Of a stretch of 64,000 nt of DNA, positions 52,172-61,223 are shown one piece after another. The notes under the pieces are model-generated. The model was not told where the DNA came from and did no database searches. It was given only the letters and a program-made list of their open reading frames with translations. The translations under genes and the position numbers were made by a program. Source of the DNA: Massilia sp. KIM (GTDB lineage Bacteria > Pseudomonadota > Gammaproteobacteria > Burkholderiales > Burkholderiaceae_D). The stretch covers positions 1,922,001-1,986,000 of the forward strand of contig NZ_MVAD01000001.1 of NCBI RefSeq assembly GCF_002007115.1, read 5' to 3'. Positions within the stretch are counted from its first letter, which is position 1; each line of letters begins with the position of its first letter.

Positions 52172-53142
52172 ACCGCTGTACCGGGCTGCCCTGCTTCAGG
52201 CGCAGCCCGTTCGTACGTCGCCGCGTCGAAGTCGGCGAAGCCCCTGATCCACTCCACCACGCTGCCCACCGCCTGCAGCCTCTCTTTGCTCTTTGGTACC
52301 GACAGATAGTGCGCGGTCGCCTCGATCGCCAACTCCCCGAACGGACACACCAGCTTGCCCTGCTCCAGATATTCGTGGATCAGCACCGTGCTCTCGATGC
52401 ACATCCCCAATCCATTTTCGGCGGCGCTCAGCGTCATGAACGCGCGGTCCAGGCGCAGGCCGCGGATCGGGTTGCCGCACTCTGGAGCGAAGCGAGCAAT
52501 CCATTCATCCCACGAGGTCAGCGAGACGTCGTTCTGGATCAAGTAAAAATTTTCGATATCGCCTGGCGGCAGGGGCAGCGTCCATCCTTCCACCAGCTTC
52601 GGGCTGCACACCGGCAGGTAGCGCTCGCGCGTTGACACCGGCATGGCCGAGATGCCGGCCGATGCGGCCGGCCGGCCGTAGGTCACCGCCACGTCGACGC
52701 CGCTGTGCGAGAAGTCCGGAGCCTGGTGCACCGCCCACAGACGCACATCGATCCCCGGATTGGCGCGCAGGAAGGCCGGCAGGCGCGGCATGATCCAGAT
52801 CGCCGCAAAGCTCGGTGCGCTTTGGATCGTCACCACTTGCTGCTTGCTGCTGCGGTCCAGGATGGTGCGCAGTTCGTCATCGATATCGCTGAATGACCGG
52901 CGAATCACGTCGTACAGGCGAGCCCCCGCCTCTGTCGGCACCACGCCGCGCCGCGCGCGCTCGAACAGCAGCGTGCCGAGTGCCTCTTCGAGAGTCTGGA
53001 TCGCATGACTCACAGCCGACGCCGTGATCGACAGCTCCTGCGCCGCATTGGCAAAGGAGCCGTGCATATAGGCTGCCTCGAAGGCCTGCAAGCCCTTGAG
53101 GGATGCCTTGCGCAAGGCGCGGTATCGCTGAACTGGTTTCAT
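52168..53142 (-). CDS. LysR-type transcriptional regulator (GcvA-like)
   Basis: 324 residues from ATG 53142. HTH: LKGLQAFEAAYMHGSFANAAQELSITASAVSHAIQTLEEALGTLLFERARRGVVPTEAG. Sensor domain with VTIQSAPSFAAIWIMPRLPAFLRANPGIDVRL, VDVAVTYGRPA and MCIESTVLIHEYLEQGKLVCPFG. GcvA/AmpR-like layout. Divergent from the transketolase genes and convergent with the SDR gene, so it is positioned to control the whole catabolic cluster. Confidence 0.93.
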   Translation of the reverse strand: MKPVQRYRALRKASLKGLQAFEAAYMHGSFANAAQELSITASAVSHAIQTLEEALGTLLFERARRGVVPTEAGARLYDVIRRSFSDIDDELRTILDRSSKQQVVTIQSAPSFAAIWIMPRLPAFLRANPGIDVRLWAVHQAPDFSHSGVDVAVTYGRPAASAGISAMPVSTRERYLPVCSPKLVEGWTLPLPPGDIENFYLIQNDVSLTSWDEWIARFAPECGNPIRGLRLDRAFMTLSAAENGLGMCIESTVLIHEYLEQGKLVCPFGELAIEATAHYLSVPKSKERLQAVGSVVEWIRGFADFDAATYERAAPEAGQPGTAV

Positions 53143-53169
53143 GTATCCGCAAATATTACTCGCTATACG

Positions 53170-53196
53170 GACCAGATGTCGATCCATACACTGGTC
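53170..53196. promoter_or_regulatory. Inverted repeat in the LysR/transketolase intergenic region
   Basis: GACCAG (53170-53175), 15 bp, CTGGTC (53191-53196). Located about 60 bp upstream of the transketolase start; a candidate LysR-type binding site (no canonical T-N11-A inside). Confidence 0.4.
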
Positions 53197-53257
53197 TTAT
53201 CGAAGGACCAAGCGCTGACAGAGACGCGCGAACGATCAACCAACCGGAGACAATCAG

Positions 53258-54115
53258 ATGGAGCATGCACACTCCCCAGCGTCCCTCACCGCGCTGAAGA
53301 GCGCGGCCTACCGCATCCGCCGCTATGCACTGCGCATGGGCGAAGTCCAGGGCCAGGGCTACGTCGGCCAGGCGCTCGGCATGGCCGACATCCTGGCCGT
53401 TGCTTACCGCCACGCGCTGAACTACCGCGCCGACGAACCTGAATGGGAAGGCCGCGACCGCTTTCTGCTCTCGCACGGCCACTACGCCATCGCCCTCTAC
53501 GCCGCCCTGTTCGAGGCCGGCATCCTGCCGGAACACGAACTGGAAACCTACGGCAGCGACGACAGCCGCCTGCCGATGTCGGGCATGGCCACCTACACGC
53601 CGGGCATGGAAATCTCGGGCGGCTCGCTCGGCCAGGGTCTCACGATCGCTGTGGGCATGGCGCTCGGCCTGCGCCAGAAGAACAATCCCGCTTTCGTCTA
53701 CAACTCGATGTCCGATGGCGAGCTCGACGAAGGCTCCACCTGGGAAGCGGCCATGTCCGCCGCCCACTATGGCCTCGGTAACCTGATCACCCTGGTCGAC
53801 ATCAACAACCAACAGGCCGACGGCCCGTCAGGCAAGGTGCTCGGCTTCGAACCGCTGGCCGACAAATGGCAAGCCTTCGGCTGGTTCGTGCAGCGCGTGA
53901 ACGGCAACAACATTGCCGCCGTGCGCGACGCTTTCGACGCCGCCCGCAAGCACCCCGATCCGCAGCCGCGGGTCATCCTGTGCGACACCCTGATGGGCAC
54001 CGGCGTGCCCTTCCTGGAGCAGCGCGACAAGAACCACTTCATCCGGGTCGAAGCCGACGAATGGCAGCAGGCCATCGCCATCCTGGATGCCGACAACGCA
54101 GGGGACAAGAAATGA
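53258..54115 (+). CDS. Transketolase, N-terminal (ThDP-binding) subunit
   Basis: 285 residues, CCGGAGACAATCAG before ATG. Marks: VGQALGMADILAVAYRHALNY, RDRFLLSHGHYAIALYAALFEAGIL, GSLGQGLTIAVGMALGLR, and the ThDP/Mg motif SDGELDEGSTWEAAMSAAHYGLGNLITLVDINN. Binds ThDP diphosphate; needs the second subunit. Separate two-gene transketolases occur mainly in secondary sugar routes (for example apiose or sulfosugar pathways). ATGA overlap with the next gene. Confidence 0.95.
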   Translation: MEHAHSPASLTALKSAAYRIRRYALRMGEVQGQGYVGQALGMADILAVAYRHALNYRADEPEWEGRDRFLLSHGHYAIALYAALFEAGILPEHELETYGSDDSRLPMSGMATYTPGMEISGGSLGQGLTIAVGMALGLRQKNNPAFVYNSMSDGELDEGSTWEAAMSAAHYGLGNLITLVDINNQQADGPSGKVLGFEPLADKWQAFGWFVQRVNGNNIAAVRDAFDAARKHPDPQPRVILCDTLMGTGVPFLEQRDKNHFIRVEADEWQQAIAILDADNAGDKK

Positions 54116-55113
54116 GCACCGCAACCGCACAAAAGCCACGTTTGACCACCTCGGCGATGATCGCCTCGATCGCCGGCGAAGGCCAGCGCACCAAAGCTGC
54201 GCCCTTCGGCCACGCCCTGGTCCAGCTGGCCAGCCAGCGCCAGGATATCGTAGGCATGAGCGCCGACCTCGCCAAGTACACCGACCTGCACATCTTCGCC
54301 AAGGAGTTCCCGCAACGCTTCTTCCAGATGGGGATGGCCGAGCAGCTGCTGATGGGCGCCGCCGGCGGCATGGCGAAGGAAGGTTTCACGCCCTTCGTCA
54401 CTACCTATGCGGTGTTTGCCTCGCGCCGCGCCTACGACTTCATCCACCAGGTGATCGCGGAAGAGAACCTGAACGTTAAGATCGCCTGCGCCCTGCCGGG
54501 CCTCACCACCGGCTATGGCCCCAGCCACCAGGCCACCGAGGACATCGCGATCTTCCGCGGCGTGCCGGGCCTGACCATCATCGACCCTTGCGATGCCCTC
54601 GATACCGAGCAGGCCGTGCACGCCATGGCCGAGCACAAGGGCCCGGTCTACATGCGCCTGCTGCGCGGCCAGGTGCCGCTGGTGCTCGACGAATACGATT
54701 ACAAATTCGAACTCGGCAAGGCGAAGCTGCTGCGCGACGGCCGCGACGTGCTGGTCATCTCGAGCGGCATCATGACCATGCGCGCGCTCGAAGTGGCGGA
54801 AAGCCTCAAGGCCGACAATGTCGGGGTGGCGGTGCTGCACGCGCCCACCATCAAGCCGCTCGACACTGAGACCATCGTGCGCGAAGCTTCGCGCAGCGGC
54901 CGGCTGGTGGTGGTGGCCGAGAACCATTCGGAAGTCGGCGGCCTAGGGGAAGCGGTAGCGGCAAGCTTGCTGCGCGCGGGCGTGGCCCCGGCCTTCCGCC
55001 AGATCGCCCTGCCGGACGCCTTCCTGGACGCCGGTGCGCTACCGACCCTGCACCAGCGCTACGGCATCTCGACGGAAGCGATGGTAGCCAGCATCAGGTC
55101 CTGGCTGAAATAA
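54112..55113 (+). CDS. Transketolase, C-terminal (pyrimidine-binding) subunit
   Basis: 333 residues. PYR domain: APFGHALVQLASQRQDIVGMSADLAKYTDL, FPQRFFQMGMAEQLLMGAAGGMAKEGFTPFVTTYAVFASRRAYDFIHQVIAEENLNVKI (conserved Glu activates ThDP in MAEQ), SHQATEDIAIFRGVPGL. C-terminal transketolase domain: GKAKLLRDGRDVLVISSGIMTMRALEVAESLKADNVGVAVLHAPTIKPLD. Transfers a two-carbon ketol unit. Starts within the first subunit's stop codon. Confidence 0.95.
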   Translation: MSTATAQKPRLTTSAMIASIAGEGQRTKAAPFGHALVQLASQRQDIVGMSADLAKYTDLHIFAKEFPQRFFQMGMAEQLLMGAAGGMAKEGFTPFVTTYAVFASRRAYDFIHQVIAEENLNVKIACALPGLTTGYGPSHQATEDIAIFRGVPGLTIIDPCDALDTEQAVHAMAEHKGPVYMRLLRGQVPLVLDEYDYKFELGKAKLLRDGRDVLVISSGIMTMRALEVAESLKADNVGVAVLHAPTIKPLDTETIVREASRSGRLVVVAENHSEVGGLGEAVAASLLRAGVAPAFRQIALPDAFLDAGALPTLHQRYGISTEAMVASIRSWLK

Positions 55114-55227
55114 GCCTGGCTGAACCAAACACGGCAATACAAGCGGACAGAGGGCGCCAAGATTCTCCCGCTTCGCGACACGCCGCGTGTTCGACGGCGG
55201 CGCCTACAATACATTATGGAGACACCC

Positions 55228-56544
55228 ATGGAATCGCAAACCGTCACATCCGGGGCAGGCGCATTCGCGCCGGCTGCCGACCTGGAATCGCGCGCCTACG
55301 CCAAAGTGGTGCGCCGCCTCGTTCCCTTCCTGATGCTATGCTATCTTGGCGCCTACCTTGACCGGGTCAACGTCGGCTTCGCCAAGCTCCAGATGATGAG
55401 CGACCTGCAGTGGAGCAACACCGTCTACGGACTCGGCGCCGGCGTCTTCTTCATCGGCTACTTCCTGTTCGAGGTTCCCAGCAACATGATCTTGCACCGC
55501 TTCGGCGCACGCCGCTGGCTGGCGCGGATCATGATCACCTGGGCCATGATTTCAGCCAGCTTCAGCGTCGTCGAATCGGCGACCGCCTTTTACGCGCTGC
55601 GCTTCCTGCTCGGCGTGGCCGAAGCCGGCTTCGCTCCCGGGGTCATCCTCTACATCACCTACTGGTTCCCGTCGGCGCGACGCGCCAAGGTGATGGCGAT
55701 CTTCTTCATGGCGATCCCGCTGGCAAGCATCGTCGGCGCCCCGCTGTCTGGCTGGATCATGGATGCCTTCGCCGGCGTGCAGGGGCTGCGCGGCTGGCAG
55801 TGGCTGTTCGTCCTCGAAGCCCTGCCCTCGCTACTGCTGGGGATCGCGATCCTGTTCTACCTCGACGACGGAATTTCGTCGGCAAAATGGCTCACGCCTG
55901 AAGAAAAAGCCATCCTGCAGCGAAACATCGCCGACGAGGAAGGCGGCAAGGTAGCGCACCATTCCGCAAAGGACTTCCTGGCGGACCGCCGTCTATGGCT
56001 GCTGACCGGCATCTACTTCTTCATCGTAATGGGACAGTATGGCATCACCTTCTGGCTACCAACCATCGTCAAGAATGCCGGCGTATACGACTTGACCAAG
56101 GTGGGCCTGCTGGCCGGCATCCCCTATGCCGTGGCCCTCATCACGCTACCGTTCGTCGGCCGCAGTTCGGATCGCACGCTGGCGCGCCGTCTGCATTGCG
56201 GGGGGCCGATGCTGGTAGCGGCGGCCGCATTGTTCGCCTTGCCTTTCACGGATGGCATCGGCATGGCGCTTGCCCTGCTGAGTGTGGCGGCGGCAGGCGC
56301 CATCTGTGCCACCGCGCAGTTCTGGGCACTGCCGACCGCCCTCCTGGGAGGCATGACTGCGGCGGCGGGTATCGCCACCATCAATTGCATCGCCAACCTC
56401 GCAGGTTTCTTCTCTCCTTCCCTGGTGGGCTGGCTCAACGACGTCACAGGCCAGCAAGGCGCGGGGCTGTGGCTGACCTCGGGCGCTCTTCTGCTTGGCA
56501 CCCTGTTACTGACCCTGGTGCCAAAGCAGATGGTCGACCGCTGA
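55228..56544 (+). CDS. MFS transporter, anion:cation symporter type
   Basis: 438 residues from ATG 55228; a GGAGA lies six bases before it, whereas the ATG at 55216 itself forms part of that site. Twelve helices: LVPFLMLCYLGAYLDRVNVGFA, YGLGAGVFFIGYFLFEVPSNMILHRFGARRW, RFLLGVAEAGFAPGVILYITYWFP. This is the ACS (tartrate/glucarate/hexuronate) group that takes up organic acids, sugar acids or phosphate esters with cations. It lies between transketolase and porin genes, all plus strand. Confidence 0.93.
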   Translation: MESQTVTSGAGAFAPAADLESRAYAKVVRRLVPFLMLCYLGAYLDRVNVGFAKLQMMSDLQWSNTVYGLGAGVFFIGYFLFEVPSNMILHRFGARRWLARIMITWAMISASFSVVESATAFYALRFLLGVAEAGFAPGVILYITYWFPSARRAKVMAIFFMAIPLASIVGAPLSGWIMDAFAGVQGLRGWQWLFVLEALPSLLLGIAILFYLDDGISSAKWLTPEEKAILQRNIADEEGGKVAHHSAKDFLADRRLWLLTGIYFFIVMGQYGITFWLPTIVKNAGVYDLTKVGLLAGIPYAVALITLPFVGRSSDRTLARRLHCGGPMLVAAAALFALPFTDGIGMALALLSVAAAGAICATAQFWALPTALLGGMTAAAGIATINCIANLAGFFSPSLVGWLNDVTGQQGAGLWLTSGALLLGTLLLTLVPKQMVDR

Positions 56545-56582
56545 GCGGTTTCTCCTCTCGATACACCAATGCCCGACTGACA

Positions 56583-56603
56583 CTCCGCGTCCGCAACGCG
56601 GAG
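56583..56603 (+). other. Hairpin upstream of porin gene
   Basis: CTCCGCGT/ACGCGGAG 8-bp perfect stem with 5-nt loop, between MFS and porin; no T-tract. Could protect or attenuate the transcript. Confidence 0.4.
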
Positions 56604-56682
56604 AAAGGGCTCGCTTTGCCACACCAGGTGGCATCGCCTGGCTTTGTCGCACTGCCCGGCCCTGTCAATGTGGAGATGAGAG

Positions 56683-57765
56683 ATGAAGCATAGTAATCTG
56701 ATAATTGGGCTGATCGGCGCAACGTGCACCGTGAGTGCCGCTACGGTCAGCGCTCAAAGCGCGGTCACACCCTACGGATTGATCGACATGGCCATCGTCC
56801 GCGAAAGTGGCGGCAGCGCCGGTTCGGTAACCAAGCTTACCAGCGGTGTCAGCGTAGGATCGCGCCTCGGCTTCAGGGGAACGGAAGACCTCGGGAATGG
56901 ATTGTCCGCAGTATTTGTCCTGGAAAACGGCTTCCACGGCGACACTGGTACGATTGGCCAAGGCGGCGTACTGTTCGGCCGGCTGGCCTATGTCGGCCTG
57001 CGTGGCAGATTCGGCTCAGTACTGGTAGGTCGTCAGTACACGCCAGAATATGTTGTCGTCGCCTTCGCGGATCCATTTGGATCCGGCTATGTAGCAGACA
57101 GCAAGAACATTGTCGCTACCAGTGGCAATGCGTTCAGCCGAATGGACAACACGATCAAATATCTGTCGCCGACGGTCGCCGGGCTAACCGTAGAACTTGC
57201 TGCCGCGCCCGGGGAAATTTCGGGTGACAACAGTGCAGGTCGACAAATTGGCGGGTCGATTGCTTACGCGCTGGGGCCGTTGCAAGTACGAATCGGGTAT
57301 CACAACCGTCACAACGATACCGCTACGCTGAAGAATGAGGGAAGCGCCCGCAACGCGGTCGTGGCTGCCGTCTATGAATTTAGCGTGATCAAGGCGCATG
57401 TGCTGTACGGCGTCAACCGTGGGTTGAACAGTTCAGTGCTGCGGAATACCGCCAATCCATTCGGTCAGGCTACCGCCCCAGTGGCGTCGACCGACAGCCG
57501 TGACATGCTCGTAGGCTTGACCGTGCCCTTAGGACCGCACACACTGCTTGCCTCGTACATCCAGAAGGATGATCGGACAAGGCACAACCAGGATGCGAAT
57601 CAGCTAGCGATCGGCTACCGCTATACCGTGTCGAAGCGCACCAGCGTCTATGCAGTCCATGCCCGCATCGAGAACAAGAACGGTGCTGGCTACACATCCG
57701 GTAACGCCAGCGAATCCGGCACCGGTAACCGCGGCACGACCATTGGCATAAGTCACACATTCTAA
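56683..57765 (+). CDS. Gram-negative porin (Burkholderiales general porin family)
   Basis: 360 residues, GAGATGAGAG before ATG. Signal peptide KHSNLIIGLIGATCTVSAATVSAQS, then SVTPYGLIDMAIVRESGG, GFRGTEDLGNGLSAVFVLENGF, FGRLAYVGLRGRFGSVLVGRQYTPEY, DNTIKYLSP, LQVRIGYHNRH, QLAIGYRYTVSKRTSVYAV and terminal ISHTF (final Phe). Sixteen-stranded trimeric porin fold. The gene closes the cluster, suggesting a dedicated outer-membrane entry for its substrate. Followed by a bidirectional terminator. Confidence 0.95.
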   Translation: MKHSNLIIGLIGATCTVSAATVSAQSAVTPYGLIDMAIVRESGGSAGSVTKLTSGVSVGSRLGFRGTEDLGNGLSAVFVLENGFHGDTGTIGQGGVLFGRLAYVGLRGRFGSVLVGRQYTPEYVVVAFADPFGSGYVADSKNIVATSGNAFSRMDNTIKYLSPTVAGLTVELAAAPGEISGDNSAGRQIGGSIAYALGPLQVRIGYHNRHNDTATLKNEGSARNAVVAAVYEFSVIKAHVLYGVNRGLNSSVLRNTANPFGQATAPVASTDSRDMLVGLTVPLGPHTLLASYIQKDDRTRHNQDANQLAIGYRYTVSKRTSVYAVHARIENKNGAGYTSGNASESGTGNRGTTIGISHTF

Positions 57766-57890
57766 GTGCAGCATCTACTGGCACGATCGCAGCGGTCGAT
57801 AGACGCCTCACGGTGAGCCTGAATTCCGCATGACGAAAGCCGGTGGACTTGGCTGGACAATGGGCGGGCGATGGTCATACAGCGGAAAAG

Positions 57891-57918
57891 AAAAAAGCCA
57901 CCTTGCGGTGGCTTTTTT
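57891..57918 (+). terminator. Terminator, repeat copy 1 (after porin)
   Basis: AAAAAAGCCACC-TTGC-GGTGGCTTTTTT, perfect and bidirectional; likely ends the porin transcript. Confidence 0.9.
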
Positions 57919-58046
57919 CATCAAACTTGGCGCAGGCGCAGGGATTCGCCTACATCCCGCAGGCCGCGGCATCGCGAGTACGCGATGCCCTTCGGATCCC
58001 ACCCGCAGGGCGCGCAGGGCCCTGCTCGCCTGTCGGGCCAACAAAG

Positions 58047-58074
58047 AAAAAAGCCACCTTGCGGTGGCTTTTTT
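58047..58074. terminator. Terminator, repeat copy 2
   Basis: Same hairpin as copies 1 and 3, functional on either strand. Confidence 0.85.
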
Positions 58075-58203
58075 CATCAAACTTGGCGGAGGCGAAGGGA
58101 TTCGCCTACATCCTGCAGGCCGCGGCATCGCGAGTACGCGATGCCCTTCGAATCCCACCCGCAGGGCGCGCAGGCGCCCTGCTCGCCTGTCGGGCCAACA
58201 AAG

Positions 58204-58231
58204 AAAAAAGCCACCTTGCGGTGGCTTTTTT
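58204..58231 (-). terminator. Terminator of tRNA-Ser, repeat copy 3
   Basis: AAAAAAGCCACC/GGTGGCTTTTTT; ten bases after the encoded CCA end on the minus strand. Confidence 0.92.
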
Positions 58232-58240
58232 CATCTAACT

Positions 58241-58334
58241 TGGCGGAGGCGGTGGGATTCGAACCCACGATACAGGTTTAAGCCCGTATGCTTCCTTAGC
58301 AGGGAAGTGCCTTCGGCCACTCGGCCACGCCTCC
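58241..58334 (-). tRNA. tRNA-Ser (anticodon GCT)
   Basis: 94 nt on the minus strand. Acceptor GGAGGCG/CGCCTCC, D arm GCCGAGTGGCCGAAGGC, anticodon stem CTTCC/GGAAG with loop CTGCTAA (anticodon GCT, reads AGC/AGU), long variable arm, TpsiC arm GTGGG-TTCGAAT-CCCAC, discriminator G and CCA encoded in the gene (TGG at 58241-58243). Confidence 0.97.
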
Positions 58335-58373
58335 TTTCAGTACCAGCAAGCATCGCTAGCACTGAGAGCACGC

Positions 58374-58402
58374 ATATTAATGGTCGGTGCTCGTTTGGTC
58401 AA
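58374..58402 (-). promoter_or_regulatory. Sigma-70 promoter of tRNA-Ser
   Basis: Minus strand TTGACC (58402-58397), 17 bp, TAATAT (58379-58374). Start near 58368, a 34-nt leader before the tRNA. Confidence 0.85.
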
Positions 58403-58430
58403 GAAAACACGACCAAAATTTTGAAAAAAG

Positions 58431-59678
58431 TTAAGCTTGCTCGAGGTTAAATGCCTTGTGGAGCGCGCGCACGGCCAGCTCCATGTATTTCTCGTCGATC
58501 AGCACCGAAATCTTGATCTCCGAAGTCGAGATCATCAGGATGTTGATGCCCTCTTCCGACAGGGTGCGGAACATCTGCGAGGCCACACCGACGTGGCTGC
58601 GCATGCCCACGCCCACGGCCGAGACTTTCGAGACCTTGGCGTCGCCGATGACCTTGGTCGCGCCCAGGGCTTCCTTCTGGCCCTCGAGCACGTTCATCGC
58701 CTTGACGTAGTCGTTGCGCGAGACCGTGAAGGTGAAATCGGTCTTGCCGTCCACCGACTGGTTCTGGATGATCATGTCGACTTCGATGTTGGCGTCGGCG
58801 ATCGGGCCCAGGATGTGGAAGGCGACGCCCGGCTTGTCCGGCACGCCCAGGATGGTGATCTTTGCTTCGTCGCGATTGAACGCGATGCCGGAGATGACGG
58901 CTTGTTCCATGTTGCTCTCTTCCTCAAACGAAATCAGGGTACCGGAGTTGGCTTCTTCTTCCAGCGACATCAGGGGATCGGTCAGCGACGACAGCACGCG
59001 CGTCGGCACCTGGTAATTACCCGCGAATTCGACCGAACGGGTCTGCAGAACCTTCGAGCCCAGCGAGGCCAGTTCGAGCATCTCCTCGAAGGTGATCTTC
59101 GAGAGACGGCGCGCCTCGTGCACCACGCGCGGGTCGGTGGTGTAGACGCCGTCGACGTCGGTGTAGATCAGGCACTCGTCCGCCTTCAGCGCGGCCGCGA
59201 TCGCCACCGCCGAGGTGTCCGAGCCGCCCCGGCCAAGAGTCGAGATATTGCCATCTTCGTCCATGCCCTGGAAGCCCGTGATGATCACGATCTTGCCGGC
59301 ATCCAGGTCGCCGCGCACGCGGGTGTCGTCGATCGACTGGATGCGCGCCTTGGTGAAGGAGGAATCGGTGCGGATACCCGCCTGCCAGCCGGTGTAGGAC
59401 ACCGCATCCTTGCCGATCGCCAGCAGGGCCATGGCCAGCAGGCCCACCGACACCTGCTCGCCGGTCGAGGCGATCATGTCCAGTTCGCGCGGGTCCGGCT
59501 GCGGCATGATTTCCTTGGCCAGGCCAATCAGGCGGTTGGTCTCGCCAGCCATTGCGGAGGGCACGACCACGATCTGGTGACCCGCGTCATGCCACTTGGC
59601 CACCCGGGCCGCGACATTCTTGATGCGTTCCGTCGAGCCCATCGACGTCCCGCCGTATTTGTGGACAATTAAAGCCAT
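58431..59678 (-). CDS. lysC: Aspartate kinase
   Basis: 415 residues from ATG 59678. Kinase domain (1-about 240): [74 protein letters not shown]. Two ACT domains (about 265-405) with [29 protein letters not shown] and [33 protein letters not shown], which bind lysine or threonine. Makes aspartyl phosphate, the first step to Lys, Met, Thr and diaminopimelate. Last gene of a minus-strand housekeeping run; the 3' end is 96 bp from the tRNA-Ser gene. Confidence 0.97.
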   Translation of the reverse strand: MALIVHKYGGTSMGSTERIKNVAARVAKWHDAGHQIVVVPSAMAGETNRLIGLAKEIMPQPDPRELDMIASTGEQVSVGLLAMALLAIGKDAVSYTGWQAGIRTDSSFTKARIQSIDDTRVRGDLDAGKIVIITGFQGMDEDGNISTLGRGGSDTSAVAIAAALKADECLIYTDVDGVYTTDPRVVHEARRLSKITFEEMLELASLGSKVLQTRSVEFAGNYQVPTRVLSSLTDPLMSLEEEANSGTLISFEEESNMEQAVISGIAFNRDEAKITILGVPDKPGVAFHILGPIADANIEVDMIIQNQSVDGKTDFTFTVSRNDYVKAMNVLEGQKEALGATKVIGDAKVSKVSAVGVGMRSHVGVASQMFRTLSEEGINILMISTSEIKISVLIDEKYMELAVRALHKAFNLEQA

Positions 59679-59813
59679 ATCAGGAAGAGTTCCAGCTTGT
59701 AGAAAGATCAAAGGGGACTCTTACTCTAGCATGCTGCAGCGCGCCATCACAAGGCTCGGAAGCTAAAAAGCTATACGAAAAGAAAATAAAGTAATACCTT
59801 TATCGCATAGAAA

Positions 59814-61223
59814 CTATGCGGGATTCGCTTCCCAGCGCAGGGCCACCAGCCCTTCCCCGCCTCTAGCCTGAAGATGGCAATCCATGCCGATGCCCGCCGC
59901 GAACAGGAGGTCCAGGCCGCGCTTGACCACCGGCAGGCGCTCGCGCTCCCAGGCTGGCACGCCCAGGGCCTGGAAATGGGCCTTGAGGCTGCGGGTGGGC
60001 CGGTTGGGCGCCGGCTTGAGGCGCTCGCCGCCGCTGCGAAAATCGATCGTCAAGTCCTGCGCCTTCAGCCAGGCCGGGTCGAAACCGGTTTCCCCGATAT
60101 CGAAATGCAGCACGCCGCCATAGGCGGGAAAGGCGATCGCCGCCTGTCCGGTCCAGCGGAAGTGCTCGCCATCGCGCTGCAGCACGCCGATGTCGTCCGG
60201 GTCGCGCATGCCGGCCAGGTCGGGCAGGCGCGGGGTGAGGTGGAGCTTGCCGCGATGACGGCGGATGTGGCAGCCCGGATGGGTCACCTTGAGTTGGGCG
60301 TCCTCGCGCGCCGAGAACAGCTGGGCCACCATCTCTTCCAGCCAGGCGGTCGAGGGCATGGCCAGGCCGCGCACGGCGAACAGGTGGCGCAGCAGGTTGT
60401 GGATGCGGTCCGGGCTGAAGTGGGCGATGCGCCCCAGGTCGAGGGCTTCGCCGTCGAGGCTGGCCGCCAGGTCCTGGGCCGCCAGCTCGTCCAGCAGGCG
60501 CTGGCTGGACGCCGCGTGCGCCGCGCTGCGCGCGATCCGCTCCTGGAAGCCCGGGAAGGCCGACGCCAGGGCCGGCATCACCTGATGGCGTAATGCGTTG
60601 CGCGCATAACGCGGATCGAGATTCGATTCATCCTCGACCCAGGCCAGGGCCGAGGCGGCGGCATAGGCTTCGAGCGCGGCCCGGCTCTGCGTCAGCAGCG
60701 GGCGCGCCATCACGAGTTCCTCGCTTCCCAGGAGGCCGGGCGCGCGATTGGCGGCGTCCATGCCGGATAGTCCGGCGGGGCCCGAGCCGCGCAGCAGTTG
60801 CAGCAACACGGTCTCGGCCTGGTCGTCGAGGTGGTGGGCCGTCAGCAGCAGGCCGGCGCCATGCAGGCGGCACATCTCGCCCAGCGCCGCGTAGCGCAGG
60901 CGGCGGGCGGCGGCCTCGAGGCCGGACTTGTCCCTGGTGACGTTCACGCGGCGGTGATCGAAGGCGACCCCGAGCGCGGCGCAGGCGCGCTCGCAATGCG
61001 CCAGCCAGGCATCGGCATGCGGGCTGATCCCGTGGTGGACGTGGAAGGCGGACAGCGCGACGCCCTGCTCCGCCGCCCAGGCATGGGCGAGCCGCAGCAG
61101 GACCATGGAATCGAGTCCGCCGCTCAGGGCGATCGCAGGGGAAGCATCGGGATACTGCGCGCGCAGGCCGTGCATGGCCTGCGCGAAAGCGGCCGGCAGG
61201 GCGCCGGCGGTGGAACGGCTCAC
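59814..61223 (-). CDS. tilS: tRNA(Ile)-lysidine synthase
   Basis: 469 residues. PP-loop [91 protein letters not shown], then TilS substrate-binding and C-terminal domains ([42 protein letters not shown]). Converts C34 of tRNA-Ile(CAU) to lysidine, so it reads AUA. Starts within the accA stop (ATGA). Confidence 0.96.
   Translation of the reverse strand: MSRSTAGALPAAFAQAMHGLRAQYPDASPAIALSGGLDSMVLLRLAHAWAAEQGVALSAFHVHHGISPHADAWLAHCERACAALGVAFDHRRVNVTRDKSGLEAAARRLRYAALGEMCRLHGAGLLLTAHHLDDQAETVLLQLLRGSGPAGLSGMDAANRAPGLLGSEELVMARPLLTQSRAALEAYAAASALAWVEDESNLDPRYARNALRHQVMPALASAFPGFQERIARSAAHAASSQRLLDELAAQDLAASLDGEALDLGRIAHFSPDRIHNLLRHLFAVRGLAMPSTAWLEEMVAQLFSAREDAQLKVTHPGCHIRRHRGKLHLTPRLPDLAGMRDPDDIGVLQRDGEHFRWTGQAAIAFPAYGGVLHFDIGETGFDPAWLKAQDLTIDFRSGGERLKPAPNRPTRSLKAHFQALGVPAWERERLPVVKRGLDLLFAAGIGMDCHLQARGGEGLVALRWEANPA

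Larger units (their letters stand above)
57891..58231. repeat. Tandem 156-157 bp repeats with tRNA-Ser 3' fragments
   Basis: The terminator hairpin recurs at 57891, 58047 and 58204. Each copy is followed by CTTGGCGSAGGCG-N2-GGGATTCG, which in the third copy is the real 3' end of the intact tRNA-Ser. In copies 1 and 2 the tRNA match ends there and is replaced by about 100 bp containing a perfect GGCATCGCG/CGCGATGCC hairpin. So the tRNA tail plus terminator has been duplicated twice. Origin unknown. Confidence 0.85.

Noticed and set aside
57891..58231. CRISPR array
   Set aside because: The repeat is a terminator plus tRNA fragment and the intervening sequence is itself repeated, not unique.
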